Shown here one piece after another: positions 46,292 through 56,627 of a stretch of 64,000 bases of DNA. The stretch covers positions 62,001 to 126,000 of the forward strand of contig MU405277.1 in NCBI GenBank assembly GCA_022836615.1, given 5' to 3'. Position numbers and translations under genes: made by a program. Source of the DNA: Annulohypoxylon bovei var. microspora. Its lineage: Eukaryota > Ascomycota > Sordariomycetes > Xylariales > Hypoxylaceae. A model generated the notes under the pieces. That model saw only the letters and a program-made list of their open reading frames with translations. It was not told where the DNA came from and searched no databases. Within the stretch, counting starts at the first letter, position 1. Each line of letters opens with the position of its first letter.

Positions 46292-49275
46292 ATGCCTACA
46301 TTCGTGAACGACGAAAACTCGCCTATATATGCTCACCACGCCGGCGTCGTTCATCTCGGAAACCATCACGAACCAAACTTTCAGAAGTTATCAACTGCCA
46401 AAGAAACACTCATTTCGAGACCGTTGACTACTACAATTGACACGAATGAAACTTTCGACGACAATTCATCTTCGCATTCCTCTTATAGCTCCGGTCCGCG
46501 GACGCGAATGAACGCGGATGTGTCGACCGTGCCGAGCATGAGTATTTGGCCCAATGGCTGGTCGAGTAAAGACTCGAACGGTGCCGCCACAATGGGTCCA
46601 AACTCCAAATATTCTTCCAATATGAAAGCACCTTTGTCTAGGAACGACTCCTCAGAATATCAAGTTACTACGAATGGCCTGTCTCAGACAACAGAAAGCC
46701 AACGTAAGAGCACGTCCGAATCTCAACTCAATCGCTTTTCTGTAGAATCCCGTGTTTCGGTTTCAGTACAACCTCCTGTTGAACAATCCCGAAATTCGTT
46801 CAACAATGGTACCGTCTCTCCGGATGGTTCAGTCCCAAGCTACTTACTACCTAGCCCTCTGACGCCTTCTACGCCCAATCCCGACCCAACTCAGCGTAGA
46901 TCTCCGCCGCCGCAAAGGTTTTCTGGTCCTCCGAATTACCCGTCAACTGGTGCGTCTGCATCCACATCAGCACTAAACGGTCCCACAGGCGGTCTGAAAC
47001 ACAGACACACTCTTGAGGTACCTAGAGTCCAGCCCGGGCGAGGATCGAGGGACAGCAACGATACGGCTTTCGCTAGTGGTAGGTTCTCCCCTACCGGAGC
47101 CGGTCCATCACAACGTCGGGGGTCTCTGAATTTGGGAAGGCGAAACACACGTTCCTTACACTCAGATCTGCCTCGCGACGAAATATTGCCCGACGACGAT
47201 GCGCTGCGGTGGGCGGAAGCATACCGACAGAAGCGGGCAAAAAAGAAGAAGCGGGAAGAGGAGGATGACGATAGGGTTTTGGTAGGAACCAAGGTTGACG
47301 AAAACCATGCGAACTGGACGACTGCATACAACATGTTGACAGGCATTCGAGTATCTGTGTCTCGCACGAACGCCAAACTTGACCGCCCTCTTACAGATGC
47401 CGACTTCGAAACTAAGCAGAAATCGACGTTCGACATGTAAGTCTCTATTCTAGATTTGCGTTCCTAGGATTACACTAACAAAAAAACAGCGCGGGCAACG
47501 AGCTAGTCCCTTCGGCAAAATATGACTTCAAGTTCAAGGATTATGCGCCCTGGGTCTTCCGGCATCTTCGTGCTCTCTTTAGGTTAGACCCTGCCGATTA
47601 CCTCATGTCACTTACAGGCAAATACATCCTGTCTGAGCTTGGCTCTCCGGGGAAGAGTGGCAGTTTCTTTTATTTCTCTAGGGACTACAAGTACATCATC
47701 AAGACAATCCACCACGGGGAACATAAGTTCCTGCGAAAGATCTTGAAAAACTATTACGAACATGTCACAGATAACCCGAACACGCTCCTCTCCCAGTTCT
47801 ACGGTCTGCACCGAGTGAAGATGCCATATGGCAAAAAGATACACTTCGTCGTCATGAATAACCTCTTCCCTCCCCACCGAGATATTCATACCACATTCGA
47901 CCTGAAAGGTTCCACAGTAGGACGTGACTACCAAGAAGAAGACCTCGAGAAGAATCCGCGGGCAACTTTAAAAGATCTGAACTGGCTTAGACGAAAGAGG
48001 AACCTCGAATTGGGAATCCAGAAGAAGCGGCTATTCTTACAACAACTTGAACGCGACGTCCGTCTATTACAGAAATTGAAGATCATGGATTACTCTCTCC
48101 TCATTGGCATCCACGACTTACAAAAGGGGAACGAGGAGAATCTTCGAGGGAAAACGCTACAGGTATTCAATCCAGGGGGGGATAGTCCGTCGGATGAAGG
48201 ATTCGATCCCAGCTCTGTCCTCATGAGGACGCCGTCAAAACTGGAAAATGCGCGCAAGGCGAGAGAGTTGAGACAGATGATTAAGGCTGAGCGGCCTGTG
48301 CCCGTGGGTCAAACTAGTACTAAAATGCCAGATGAGCTAACGGAAGGTCATGGTCGAGGCGGAATGTTCTACAGCGACGACGGCGGCTTGCGAGCAACCC
48401 ACGAAGACAATACTGCGGGCGAAGAAGTTTACTATCTCGGAGTCATTGACTGCTTGACGCATGTAAGTTGATTTCTTTTTCAGTCGCGCTGGACTGCATG
48501 ACGAATGCCGAACTAACCCTGACAACAGTATGGAGTGATCAAGAAGATAGAGCATTTTTGGAAAGGCCTATCCAGCGATCGCACCCAGATATCTGCACTA
48601 CCGCCTGAGGAGTATGGTGACCGGTTTATCAAGTTCATGTCCGGTATCACGATGTCGCAGGAGGAGGCAGCACGGGATGCACTTGATCGCGAGGCTGCCG
48701 CAATTGCGTTGGCAGAAATGGAGCGTGCCGAGCAAGACGACATGCAGGCGTCAGGGCCTAACGGTGCACCACCCGCACCTTCGTATCTGCCCCCCGCGCC
48801 TCCAGGTATGAGAAGCCCAAACTCTCCTGAACCAAATTCTACTATAGAGCTTGCCCTTAGAAAGGCAAATAAGGAGAAAGACGTTGCTAAGGAGGAACAA
48901 GCCCCGGAACGCAAATTAACGACAGCCGTATCCCCGGGCTCGAGAGCCAACTCCCACGCCGTTCTACCGGTAGTCGAGGAAACAGCGGAGGCAGGTTCAG
49001 TTGGTGGACGAAGCCAAGGCGACAGTGCTAGCGGATCTCGACCTTACACGCCATCACCAAGGGAGAGGCCGGACGGATTCACCAACCTGGGACCTCACGG
49101 CATCGGAGGTAGGGGCCCGCCGACGCCACCGAAGACCAGTTACCTAGAACCGGACGGCAGCTTCGAGGGGAGGAAAAGAAGTAACAGCAGCGGCGGTAGC
49201 GGTGGATTCAAATTCTTACGACACAGGTTCAGCCGCGAAAGTCTCCAAAAGGCCTTACCGCCAGTTCCTAAGTAA
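46292..49275 (+). CDS. mss4: phosphatidylinositol-4-phosphate 5-kinase (Mss4/Its3)
   Basis: Exons 46292-47436, 47490-48462 and 48529-49275 join in phase and give 954 residues. The enzyme makes PtdIns(4,5)P2 at the plasma membrane and controls actin, cell integrity and endocytosis. The first 380 residues are Ser/Pro-rich and disordered. The kinase domain spans about 330-760: GKSGSFFYFSRDYKYIIKTI with Lys453 for ATP, DLKGSTVGR at about 519-527, MDYSLLIGIHDL at 581-592 with the catalytic Asp, YYLGVIDCLTHYG and the activation-loop di-lysine IKKIEHFWKG at about 710-719. The C-terminal 190 residues are again low in order and Pro-rich, ending in KALPPVPK. Both introns are standard. Family and function are certain; details of regulation are not visible. 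Confidence 0.96.
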
Positions 49276-50695
49276 AGGTCTATGAGTTCGGCGATTATTA
49301 GGAATTCTGTGGGCGTTCAAGGTGTCGGGGTTGGGTCATGGGATTGCTTAGTGCCTTTGCCAAGTCGTTGAGCATTCCAGAGGTCCGAAGCAAAGTAATA
49401 TTGGAAGGACGGCAAGATACCTAATGAGCAATATAAAATCGGGTCAATATCGAAATATGTTTGCCTGGAGTAGGGGTGGTCATCCCGGCAAGCGTTGCCG
49501 AACAGCTAGTGTGAGCTGCGGACAGCGAACGGCCTATAAATGGAGAAAAAGGAGGATAGCACCTGTTCAGTCAGTTCTTGCGGTTTTCTTCACTGTTCTA
49601 AAAATCCGTTGACAGACAAGGACCGCCGTGTCAACTGGATGTTTCGAGCATCGGGGCGCGTTCCTTCCCCTTTTTTCCCTTTGTTGCTGCTAAGAGATAG
49701 CATATCATTGTGTTTGTACAGAAAGACATGATACCACCATTGCATAAACCGCATGAATTTGACGAGTTTTTATTTTCTACCACCCGTTTTTTTTTTAAAC
49801 TTCTTTTGTCGAAGCCTAGTTTGGTAGCGAGTGCGTCGTGTTCGAGATATGTATAATACATACAAAAATAAAGGCTCCGGCGACCGATACCGCTCTCGTC
49901 CACGGATGGATGGCTGGATGCTTTGCCGTCTTTAGGGAGTTTATAGAAATGGAATGGGAAGAGTCTAGCTCCTCTTTTTTATAACGATTAGGTAGTTTAC
50001 CGGGTGATTAGCGTAGCCTTCAATGTATAAAGTTAATTGACAGCGCAGGTGTGTTGATGCTCTTGGTGTTTGTTGAGATATTAGCTGACCTACTAGCAGT
50101 AACCCCTTTCCGCAATAGAAATGCAATGGGAATCGTGGATGAAACGGTGATAGTTAAGTGATCATGCCCTTCACTAGCCTTTATTCATTGACTACATACC
50201 TACTAAGGCAAAGAATACGAAGGTTTCTATGAAGATAGGATAGTGTCCATCTTTGTTGTTGCTTCCCTATCACGACAAGTCAAAGGCATCATAAAGTCAG
50301 GAGAGGTATTCGATCAAGTCACGAAAACGAGTTCACGAAGCACATAGTAAATCATGGGGTGAATACTGGGTATTCATTGTCTGCTATGAAAGGGGTCCGG
50401 AGAAGTTCAAAGCAAGGCCCGAAAAGGGCGGACATCGGTTCGGTCCAGGTACATGTATAGACCAGACCAGCAAGGATAGGACCGCGTTCGCACAACACAA
50501 ACGCCCACCAGTTAGCTTCTGGTGAGCCGGCGAGGTACGCGCGATGACATGAAGACGATGATAACCACACTCCCACGAACAGACGCCGTTGCGCATATGT
50601 GACAGAGAAACGTAACTAAGCCGAGGTCCGGGCTTGGTGTTGGAGTAGGCCGGCGCTCGAGGGTTCCATGGGCGACTGCTGTTCTCTGCTGCCGT
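49276..50695. other. intergenic, convergent 3' flanks
   Basis: Between two convergent genes. No coding frame is supported; the short open frames on both strands overlap each other and have no motifs. Confidence 0.6.
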
Positions 50696-51454
50696 TTACT
50701 CGGGCTGCTGAGGCTGCTGGGGGTTGTTGGGGTTGTTGGGGTTTTGCGGCTGCTGAGGGTTTTGAGGGTTGTGGTGCGGCTGCTGCGGGTTGTGGGGGTT
50801 GTGGTGCGGCTGGTGGTGGTGCGGCTGGTGAGGGTGGTGCTGCTGGTGGTGAGGGTGGGGAGGCAGCAGCTGATGGGTGCGTTGCAGGGAAGCCTGGTAC
50901 TGGGCGTGGCCGGGGAGCGGGCCGTTGTGGTGGGTGGGGATGATGCCGTGTCGCTGGGCCACGATCAGCAGGTCCCGCATCTGCTGCTCCTGGCGCAGGA
51001 TCTGCTGGCGCAGGGCCTCCTCCCGGGCGGCCATCTCGTGCATGCGCACGCCCTGGCTGTGCACGGTCAGGAGCGCCTGGTTGCGCTCCTGCTGCGCGTC
51101 GCGCATGCTGGTCGCCAGCGCCGCCGCCTCCACCCTCGCGTCGTTCAGCAGCTGGTGGAAGCGCACGCTGCCGGCCGCGTGGCTGGCCGCCGCTTGGGCC
51201 ATGACGCTGCCGGCTGCCTGCTGCTGCTGCTGCTGCTGCGCGCTGGGCGCCGCTGCCGCGTGCTGGCCGGTGCCGTGCTGGGCGAGGCTGATGGCGCGGG
51301 CTGCGATGGTAGCGGCGGGCAGGGGGTTCGGGCCGGACGTGCTGGCGGGGGCGCCGCGGGTGCCTGCGCGGTGGCGGGGCTCGACAAGGACGGCGAGGCT
51401 GGCCTCTGCGGGGGAGGGGGCGTCGTCCATGGGCGAGTCAGATTGGTCAGACAT
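50696..51454 (-). CDS. Gln/His/Pro/Asn-rich coiled-coil protein
   Basis: The minus-strand frame encodes 252 residues. The first 70 are acidic and Ala/Pro-rich, then a seven-Gln run encoded by CAG repeats (about 51215-51238), then a helical region of about 100 residues (LLNDARVEAAALATSMRDAQQERNQ, MAAREEALRQQILRQEQQMRDLL) that should form a coiled coil, then a tail of degenerate HPHQ, PHHN, PQQP and NPNN units to the end. Two GTAAGT donors upstream (51836 and 51583 on the minus strand), followed by pyrimidine-rich sequence and AGs, indicate a leader with two introns. That supports transcription in this direction and argues against the overlapping 249-codon plus frame. Low-complexity tails of this kind occur in fungal transcriptional co-regulators, but no domain is recognised. 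Confidence 0.65.
   Translation of the reverse strand: MSDQSDSPMDDAPSPAEASLAVLVEPRHRAGTRGAPASTSGPNPLPAATIAARAISLAQHGTGQHAAAAPSAQQQQQQQAAGSVMAQAAASHAAGSVRFHQLLNDARVEAAALATSMRDAQQERNQALLTVHSQGVRMHEMAAREEALRQQILRQEQQMRDLLIVAQRHGIIPTHHNGPLPGHAQYQASLQRTHQLLPPHPHHQQHHPHQPHHHQPHHNPHNPQQPHHNPQNPQQPQNPNNPNNPQQPQQPE
50700..50830 (+). repeat. G-rich imperfect repeat with G-quadruplex potential
   Basis: The plus strand opposite the tail of the Gln/His/Pro/Asn-rich gene has runs GGGGG-TTGTT-GGGG-TTGTT-GGGG followed by further GGGTT units. Short equal loops make an intrastrand quadruplex plausible. It corresponds to the template strand of the gene. Confidence 0.6.
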
Positions 51455-52341
51455 GGCGGCGATGAGACGAAGGCTGTGTTTGGTGTTGGTTAGTGGCGAA
51501 CTTGGTCATCGTGAATAAACGTGAACACGGCACGTAAGGTTGGTTGGAGAAAGGATGGTAGGGGACGAGTGTGATGTACTTACCAGGTGATGGTTCTTTG
51601 GAGACGAGACGGAAGTAGTTTCGAGACGGATTCTACGCGCACGCGATTCACAGGAGTGAAGCTTTCGTTGACGTTCTGCGAACGGCGTGTTGGGGGGAGC
51701 TGTTGGTCGGTTAGAGGTCTTGACGGTAAAGGTCTACGAGAATCGATGAGAATGGATAGATCTGGATAGATGTTTACGATTGGGAATAAAGGGAAGGGAA
51801 GAGTAGATGTTATCGGCGAGAATGTGTATTACTTACCGGCTTAAGATTTTTTTTGACGAACCGAGGAATTCTGGGTGCGGTTGTTGTTAAGCTTAGAAAG
51901 GAAAAAAAAAAAGAAAGGAAAGTTTTCGTTCACAACGTTCGTGTTCTGTGGTTGTATATAGAAGGTCGAAGGGTAGGAAGGTAGGTGACGAAAACAGGTA
52001 ACCCTATTATTGACAACCCTAAAACACACCTGTTCAGATTCAGTACCCTTTCGCCGCCTGCCTCCCTATAATCTACCTAGTGACTTCTTGTCCACTGGTG
52101 ACTCCCATTAGCAGTCACCTCATGAATTTTACTGAACCTTGCCCTCTATGTTAATCTGTACTGCTATCACAGCACCCTTATGTACATATAAATTAGCAGT
52201 TTACATTTTCCTCATTTTAATTTTCACATAATTCAGTACTTCCTCATAGAAATTATTGTAGCTTATCATTTTATCTTCATGATGAAGCTAATAACTAAAT
52301 TCCAATGTCTCCCTTTGATGCCTCTAGGTTTCCTCCACTCG
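51455..52341. other. leader and promoter of the Gln/His-rich gene
   Basis: The left 400 bases appear to be the spliced 5' leader of the minus-strand gene; the rest is AT-rich spacer before the next minus-strand gene's end. No coding frame is supported. Confidence 0.5.
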
Positions 52342-52965
52342 TTATGGATAGATAGGAACATCGTCTGCGAATATAGTTGCACGAGTATGGGCAGCCCAAG
52401 CGCTTATAAGATCGATAAGTTGAACAGCATCAGCCTCAATTGTAAGTACCGTGGTTAGGTCTCCGCGTTCTATGTGGCCATGCAGCATAACGAGGTAAGC
52501 ATCGGTGTAAAGGTGTAGGATATTTTCTATGTGAATTGGACCCCTCTCCACTCTAGGGTTCATATTGAGCTGGTTGTATGCGAGTACGTATAGCCTAGAT
52601 GAATAGTGATCGACGTTCTCGGAACCTTCTTGCAGAGCCAAGCAGATTCTGAAGATATTCGAGACTCCTGATACTATGTCCGAGTTTGTCAATGTATCCC
52701 AGAAGGGCGTGTTTCTGTGTATCAGGGCCTTAAATGCCTCGTGGATTGTTGGTTGGATGGAAACACCCGTGAAGTCCAATGCCTCGCACTGGACGAATAT
52801 ATCACTGTAATCAGATGCAAGAGTGTTGTTGGGAACGGAGGTACTGTCTCCATGCGAGGCGGAAGATGAATTGCCTCGGGACTCTTCGTTAGACATGTTC
52901 GTGCTTGGTGATGTCTGTATGGCGCTATGGTTGATATTGATGTGATTAGTGAAATATCTAAGCAT
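52342..52965 (-). CDS. hypothetical protein
   Basis: Single-exon frame of 207 residues. The first 45 are Ser/Asn-rich; a second Met (MSNEESRG) 23 residues in is an alternative start. From residue 50 on it reads like a compact helical globular protein (EALDFTGVSIQPTIHEAFKALI, SNIFRICLALQEGSENVDHYSSRLYVLAYNQLN, LIDLISAWAAHTRATIF). No motif or domain is recognised. Composition is that of genuine coding sequence, so I keep it as an orphan gene. Confidence 0.55.
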   Translation of the reverse strand: MLRYFTNHININHSAIQTSPSTNMSNEESRGNSSSASHGDSTSVPNNTLASDYSDIFVQCEALDFTGVSIQPTIHEAFKALIHRNTPFWDTLTNSDIVSGVSNIFRICLALQEGSENVDHYSSRLYVLAYNQLNMNPRVERGPIHIENILHLYTDAYLVMLHGHIERGDLTTVLTIEADAVQLIDLISAWAAHTRATIFADDVPIYP

Positions 52966-53347
52966 TTCTGGCTGCTCTAGAGAGGAGATACGAAATGTTT
53001 ATATCACATTTCTAGCTATACAGTAAGGAGAGAAACAAGAGCCAGCTTTCATCCAGCCCGTAGTGTAAACCAGGAAATGGTGGTGGGAATATGGAATCAT
53101 ATGCCATGACTGATATCATTACTGTGCCAAACTGGCTGCCGACAAACCCAAAGAACTTAACTAGGTACCTGGGTACTTAGGTAGGTAATCTACTTCTAAA
53201 ACAAATTTGTTTGATGGGTCGCTATTTTGCTTATAAAGTACACTCGCTGGAATTATTTACTGCTATCGAGCGACACAACCTATCACCACTCGTTGGGTAT
53301 TTCCATGCCCGTTATCTATATTCCGACTACCCTAGCTCACACTTCCC
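52966..53347. other. intergenic, no gene seen
   Basis: Short AT-rich spacer with a GGTACCTGGGTACTTAGGTAGGTAA cluster of the dispersed palindromic word at about 53164-53188. No coding frame is supported. Confidence 0.5.
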
Positions 53348-54274
53348 TCAAGTCTTACGAACAACGTTTCCTTTTATACGTTTCCAGATTCCCATCATAC
53401 CTTTGCTTTTGTCGGAATCTGCACTTGAGAGGAGAGGTGCTAAGGAATCATCTCCGTGTATAAATGAGAAGGGGCTCTCAGATCCCAATTCCGGAATGCT
53501 ATCAAAGTCGGAATCGACACTACTGCCGGTACAGACAAAGTCCCCATAAGACATACTTGTCGAAGAGGACGGGATCGACCCTAGCCTATCGTCAATGATT
53601 TTCTCAAAAGCATTCGAACCGGAACTCGAGTCGTTCCGTGGTCGTTTCGGTAATTGATACGTATAGAATTGATCATCGTCAATTACGAAGCCTAGTCTTC
53701 TTTTCTTATCGCTGACGCCTGTGTGAGGGTCCCAGTACGTTTGGAAGCATGTCTTTCGATTCCACGTATCTATAAGTCGCTGTAGGACATACTTCTTGCC
53801 GTTAGTCTCTTCCTAGTCGTAAGGCACCGAGTATCCTTTTCCATGCTCTCTTGATTTGGCATAAAAGTGTACGACGTGAGGGAGATATTTATACGCAAAG
53901 AAGTCATCGGTGGTAGACTGGCGCATTATCTGCAGGTGGTCCCAAACCACCAGCCAGAATGTCTCCGTACAAATCCATCCGACCCCATAATCACCGTACG
54001 CGGAGCAGCAACATCTAAAAACGTCCCATATACCACCCTGAACCTCCAAGTACGTAGCATCTTGAAGAGATTTCTCGCGGCTCCCGAGAAGAATCGCGCT
54101 CTAGGCGCTCGCTGGGACTTCGGAACGTATAAACTGCGTACTGTAGAATAGGTATGAGATGCTAGTAAGTTTTTCGAAGGTGGCTTGCCTAATCGGAAAG
54201 CGGCTTGGCCACAGTGTAAGACTGTTTGACGTTTGGGTCGAACTAGTTGATGGACTTAGAGACAGAGAAGACAT
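53348..54274 (-). pseudogene. interrupted gene: one frame broken by two in-frame TAG codons
   Basis: From ATG at 54274 to the TAA-type end at 53348 one minus-strand frame of 309 codons contains only two stops, both TAG (54103-54101 and 53815-53813). The part between them (GVGWICTETFWLVVWDHLQ, DDFFAYKYLPHVVHFYAKS) and the part after (KKYVLQRLIDTWNRKTCFQTYWDPHTG, RRLGFVIDDDQFYTYQLPKRP) read as good coding sequence with no frame change. The Ser-rich part before the first TAG is less certain. Readings: CAG-to-TAG nonsense mutations, as RIP would cause; a 60-nt in-phase intron GTACAC...GACTAG ending at the second TAG; or stop readthrough. I do not recognise the family. Called a pseudogene with caution. 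Confidence 0.5.
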
Positions 54275-55540
54275 CTTGTGTACCCAGGTAGTCTAGATAG
54301 ACAAATACTACTAGAAACCTGCTGGGAGATGATTGTCAATAGCCAGATATACTCATATAAACGAATGAAGGTGGCCTGCATGGTGGGATGTTGTCATTTT
54401 ATCCAAGTTAGGTACTACTAACCTTAAAGTATTGACTTCTCATCGAAATCTAGCAAATCCATGCTAAATAAACTTCTTATACATGAGGATAAGGGTTGAT
54501 TGTCTCTTGCAATTTCCTTGCAGTTCAGATTTGATTTTCGTGTCAATTGTTACCTGTCCCTTCTATGATTATGTTGGTTGCCCTACATAATTGATTACTT
54601 CGCTCTTGCTAAAGGGAAACATAGACAGGCAAAGATGAGCTCTTGTGTATTTTTAAACATACTACACTGCTTTAAACATGGTAAAGCCTTAATATTCCTA
54701 TAAATATTTTTATTTTATGAGATTTCCATAACCCCTTGGAAAAGGGGTAATTACCTACCTAAGCATGTAGATATCATTACCTAATCAGCCCCCAAAATTA
54801 GATAATCAATAAGAATAGGGGGTGGCAGACTTAGTAAGACACAGACATTAACATATCAAAGCTTAGGTAATGAAGGTACTAACCATCAGCTTACACTCTA
54901 GCTCATGGAATTATATGGTTAAGTTTGGCCCTGAAGTTCTAGAAAGGTTTCAAAAGTAACTGGGAATTAAACTCTGTCCTTGGTTTACGCGTTCTTACTC
55001 AAACATGGCCAACCCGAACTCTCACTACATTCACCACCCCAATGAATCACCTATTTTATCTCTTACTATACATCGTTGCCTACTTCGGCAATATCAATCT
55101 AGGGGTTTGACGATATTTGATGAGATATCTAAATTTTTGATAATATTAAAAAAATAATTCTTCCTACAAAATTCCCCAACGTTCTAGCTATATCTGTTAC
55201 CACAAGAATGTCGAACGATGCAACCCCTGAAAAAATCTAAAACGGCCGGTTCTAATATCTCGTTAACATCATAAGAATTTCCTATTCCATAAACGGGGCT
55301 ATTCTCTTACCCCAATCGTACCCGGCGACTAAAACTTTCCCCGCCACCTCTCCACGCTCCCCCCGAATCCTCCCTCACCTTAATATTCGTGTGTATCCAT
55401 CCCTCACTATCAGCTTCTACACCTGTCACTGAGCCATTGAGAAAGAACCGGAAGCCACGGAATATAAGTGAGAAAAAAGTAAAAGACATATTACAAACCA
55501 ATCAATAAATAGACAAATAATCAGAGAAGGGCAGAAAATA
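54275..55540. other. intergenic, no gene seen
   Basis: AT-rich spacer with a TACCTACCTAAG word near 54755. The 64-codon frame at 55501-55307 shows no features. Confidence 0.6.
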
Positions 55541-56007
55541 ATGTCGACGGGAACCCGGCCCAAAGATCTCCACGTCAAGCACCTGACGGAGCTAGAGCGC
55601 TTCCGCGTGCGGACGCTCTACTACGACGCCGGCATGGGCAAGCCGCGCATCCAGGAGGTCACCGGCTTCTCCCGCAGCCAGATCACCACCGCCATCAACG
55701 CCAAATCCGCCGCCGTGCGTCCGCGTTCGGGGAGGCCGAAGAGAGGTAAACTCCCTTCTTATTATTAGTTAGATAGGGGTAGACTAATCCACCATTAGCA
55801 CACAAGGGCCAAGCCCCCGCAAAGCAGCAAGGCGACACCGACGGTTCCTCCTCGCAGAACCTAGCTGCGGACGGATCAAACGTGGCGTCGAGTAATTTCC
55901 CCTCGCAGCCCCCTCAAGAAGCATCGCAACAGCAGTCCCATTCCACATTCACAGCCCTCAGCCCTTCCCTGCCTCCCTCCGCTGACCCACCTATCTCCTC
56001 GTCCTGA
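55541..56007 (+). CDS. small helix-turn-helix protein
   Basis: Exons 55541-55745 and 55799-56007 join in phase (GTAAAC...TTAG) and give 137 residues. The first 68 residues resemble a homeodomain-like/Tc1-type helix-turn-helix: LTELERFRVRTLYYDAGM, IQEVTGFSRSQITTAINAK, followed by a basic RPRSGRPKR hook like the GRP hook of transposase DNA-binding regions. The second exon is Ser/Gln/Pro-rich without domain. No catalytic domain follows, so it is either a small DNA-binding protein derived from a transposase or a relic. The first exon is notably GC-rich against its AT-rich surroundings. Confidence 0.65.
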
Positions 56008-56627
56008 CCACCCCCCCTCCTTTTCTATCTTCCTCTCATGTACCCTCTGATGTATTACCTACCTAACCGCCTAATCGGCCTTTCCAACCCCCCTTCCTAA
56101 TACACGCCGTGCTTCACACACCACACCACAACTCGGGCGTGAAGGGCTGTGCCGCCGCGTATGCTTTGGGCAGTGTGAGTTCTGTTGGTACCTAGTGTTA
56201 GTACGAGTAGGAGTAGCAGTAGTGGCGGCGATGATGTAAAACCTTCAAATGGGCGTAAGGTGCCTACGGTCTTTGTTTTAGTCTGTTCATTGGTTGTCTA
56301 TCTATCCTTCAGCAGACATTACGATTAAATTACGTCTACGAATATACCTTCTATCTGAATAGCAGATAGCATCTAATATGCAGTCAAAATATTCAAGGTT
56401 AATGGGTTAATACGACTCAAGACTTTCCGATCAATCGTTTCTCATTCAGTACGGAGGTCCAACAATGTGCCTTTTCGGCCTACCTAGGTCCCAGTTTGCC
56501 CTAGGCTCCAAAAAAAAAAAATCATAACTCCCCTGCCAATGCAATCGCGGATTCATGATGCGTGAGAGGAATAAACAAGGGTATATACCAGGGTCGTGAG
56601 ATGGTCGCATTCATTTCCACCCTAACC
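56008..56627. other. intergenic, convergent 3' flanks
   Basis: Between convergent genes. Carries TACCTACCTAAC near 56057 and CCTACCTAGGTCC near 56480, members of the dispersed word. No coding frame is supported. Confidence 0.6.

Noticed and set aside
50744..51518. Long plus-strand open frames (249 and 213 codons)
   Set aside because: They are antisense to the Gln/His/Pro/Asn-rich gene. The minus strand has the coiled coil and the spliced-leader signals; the plus frames are Arg/Trp/Gly-rich by-products of GC-rich sequence.
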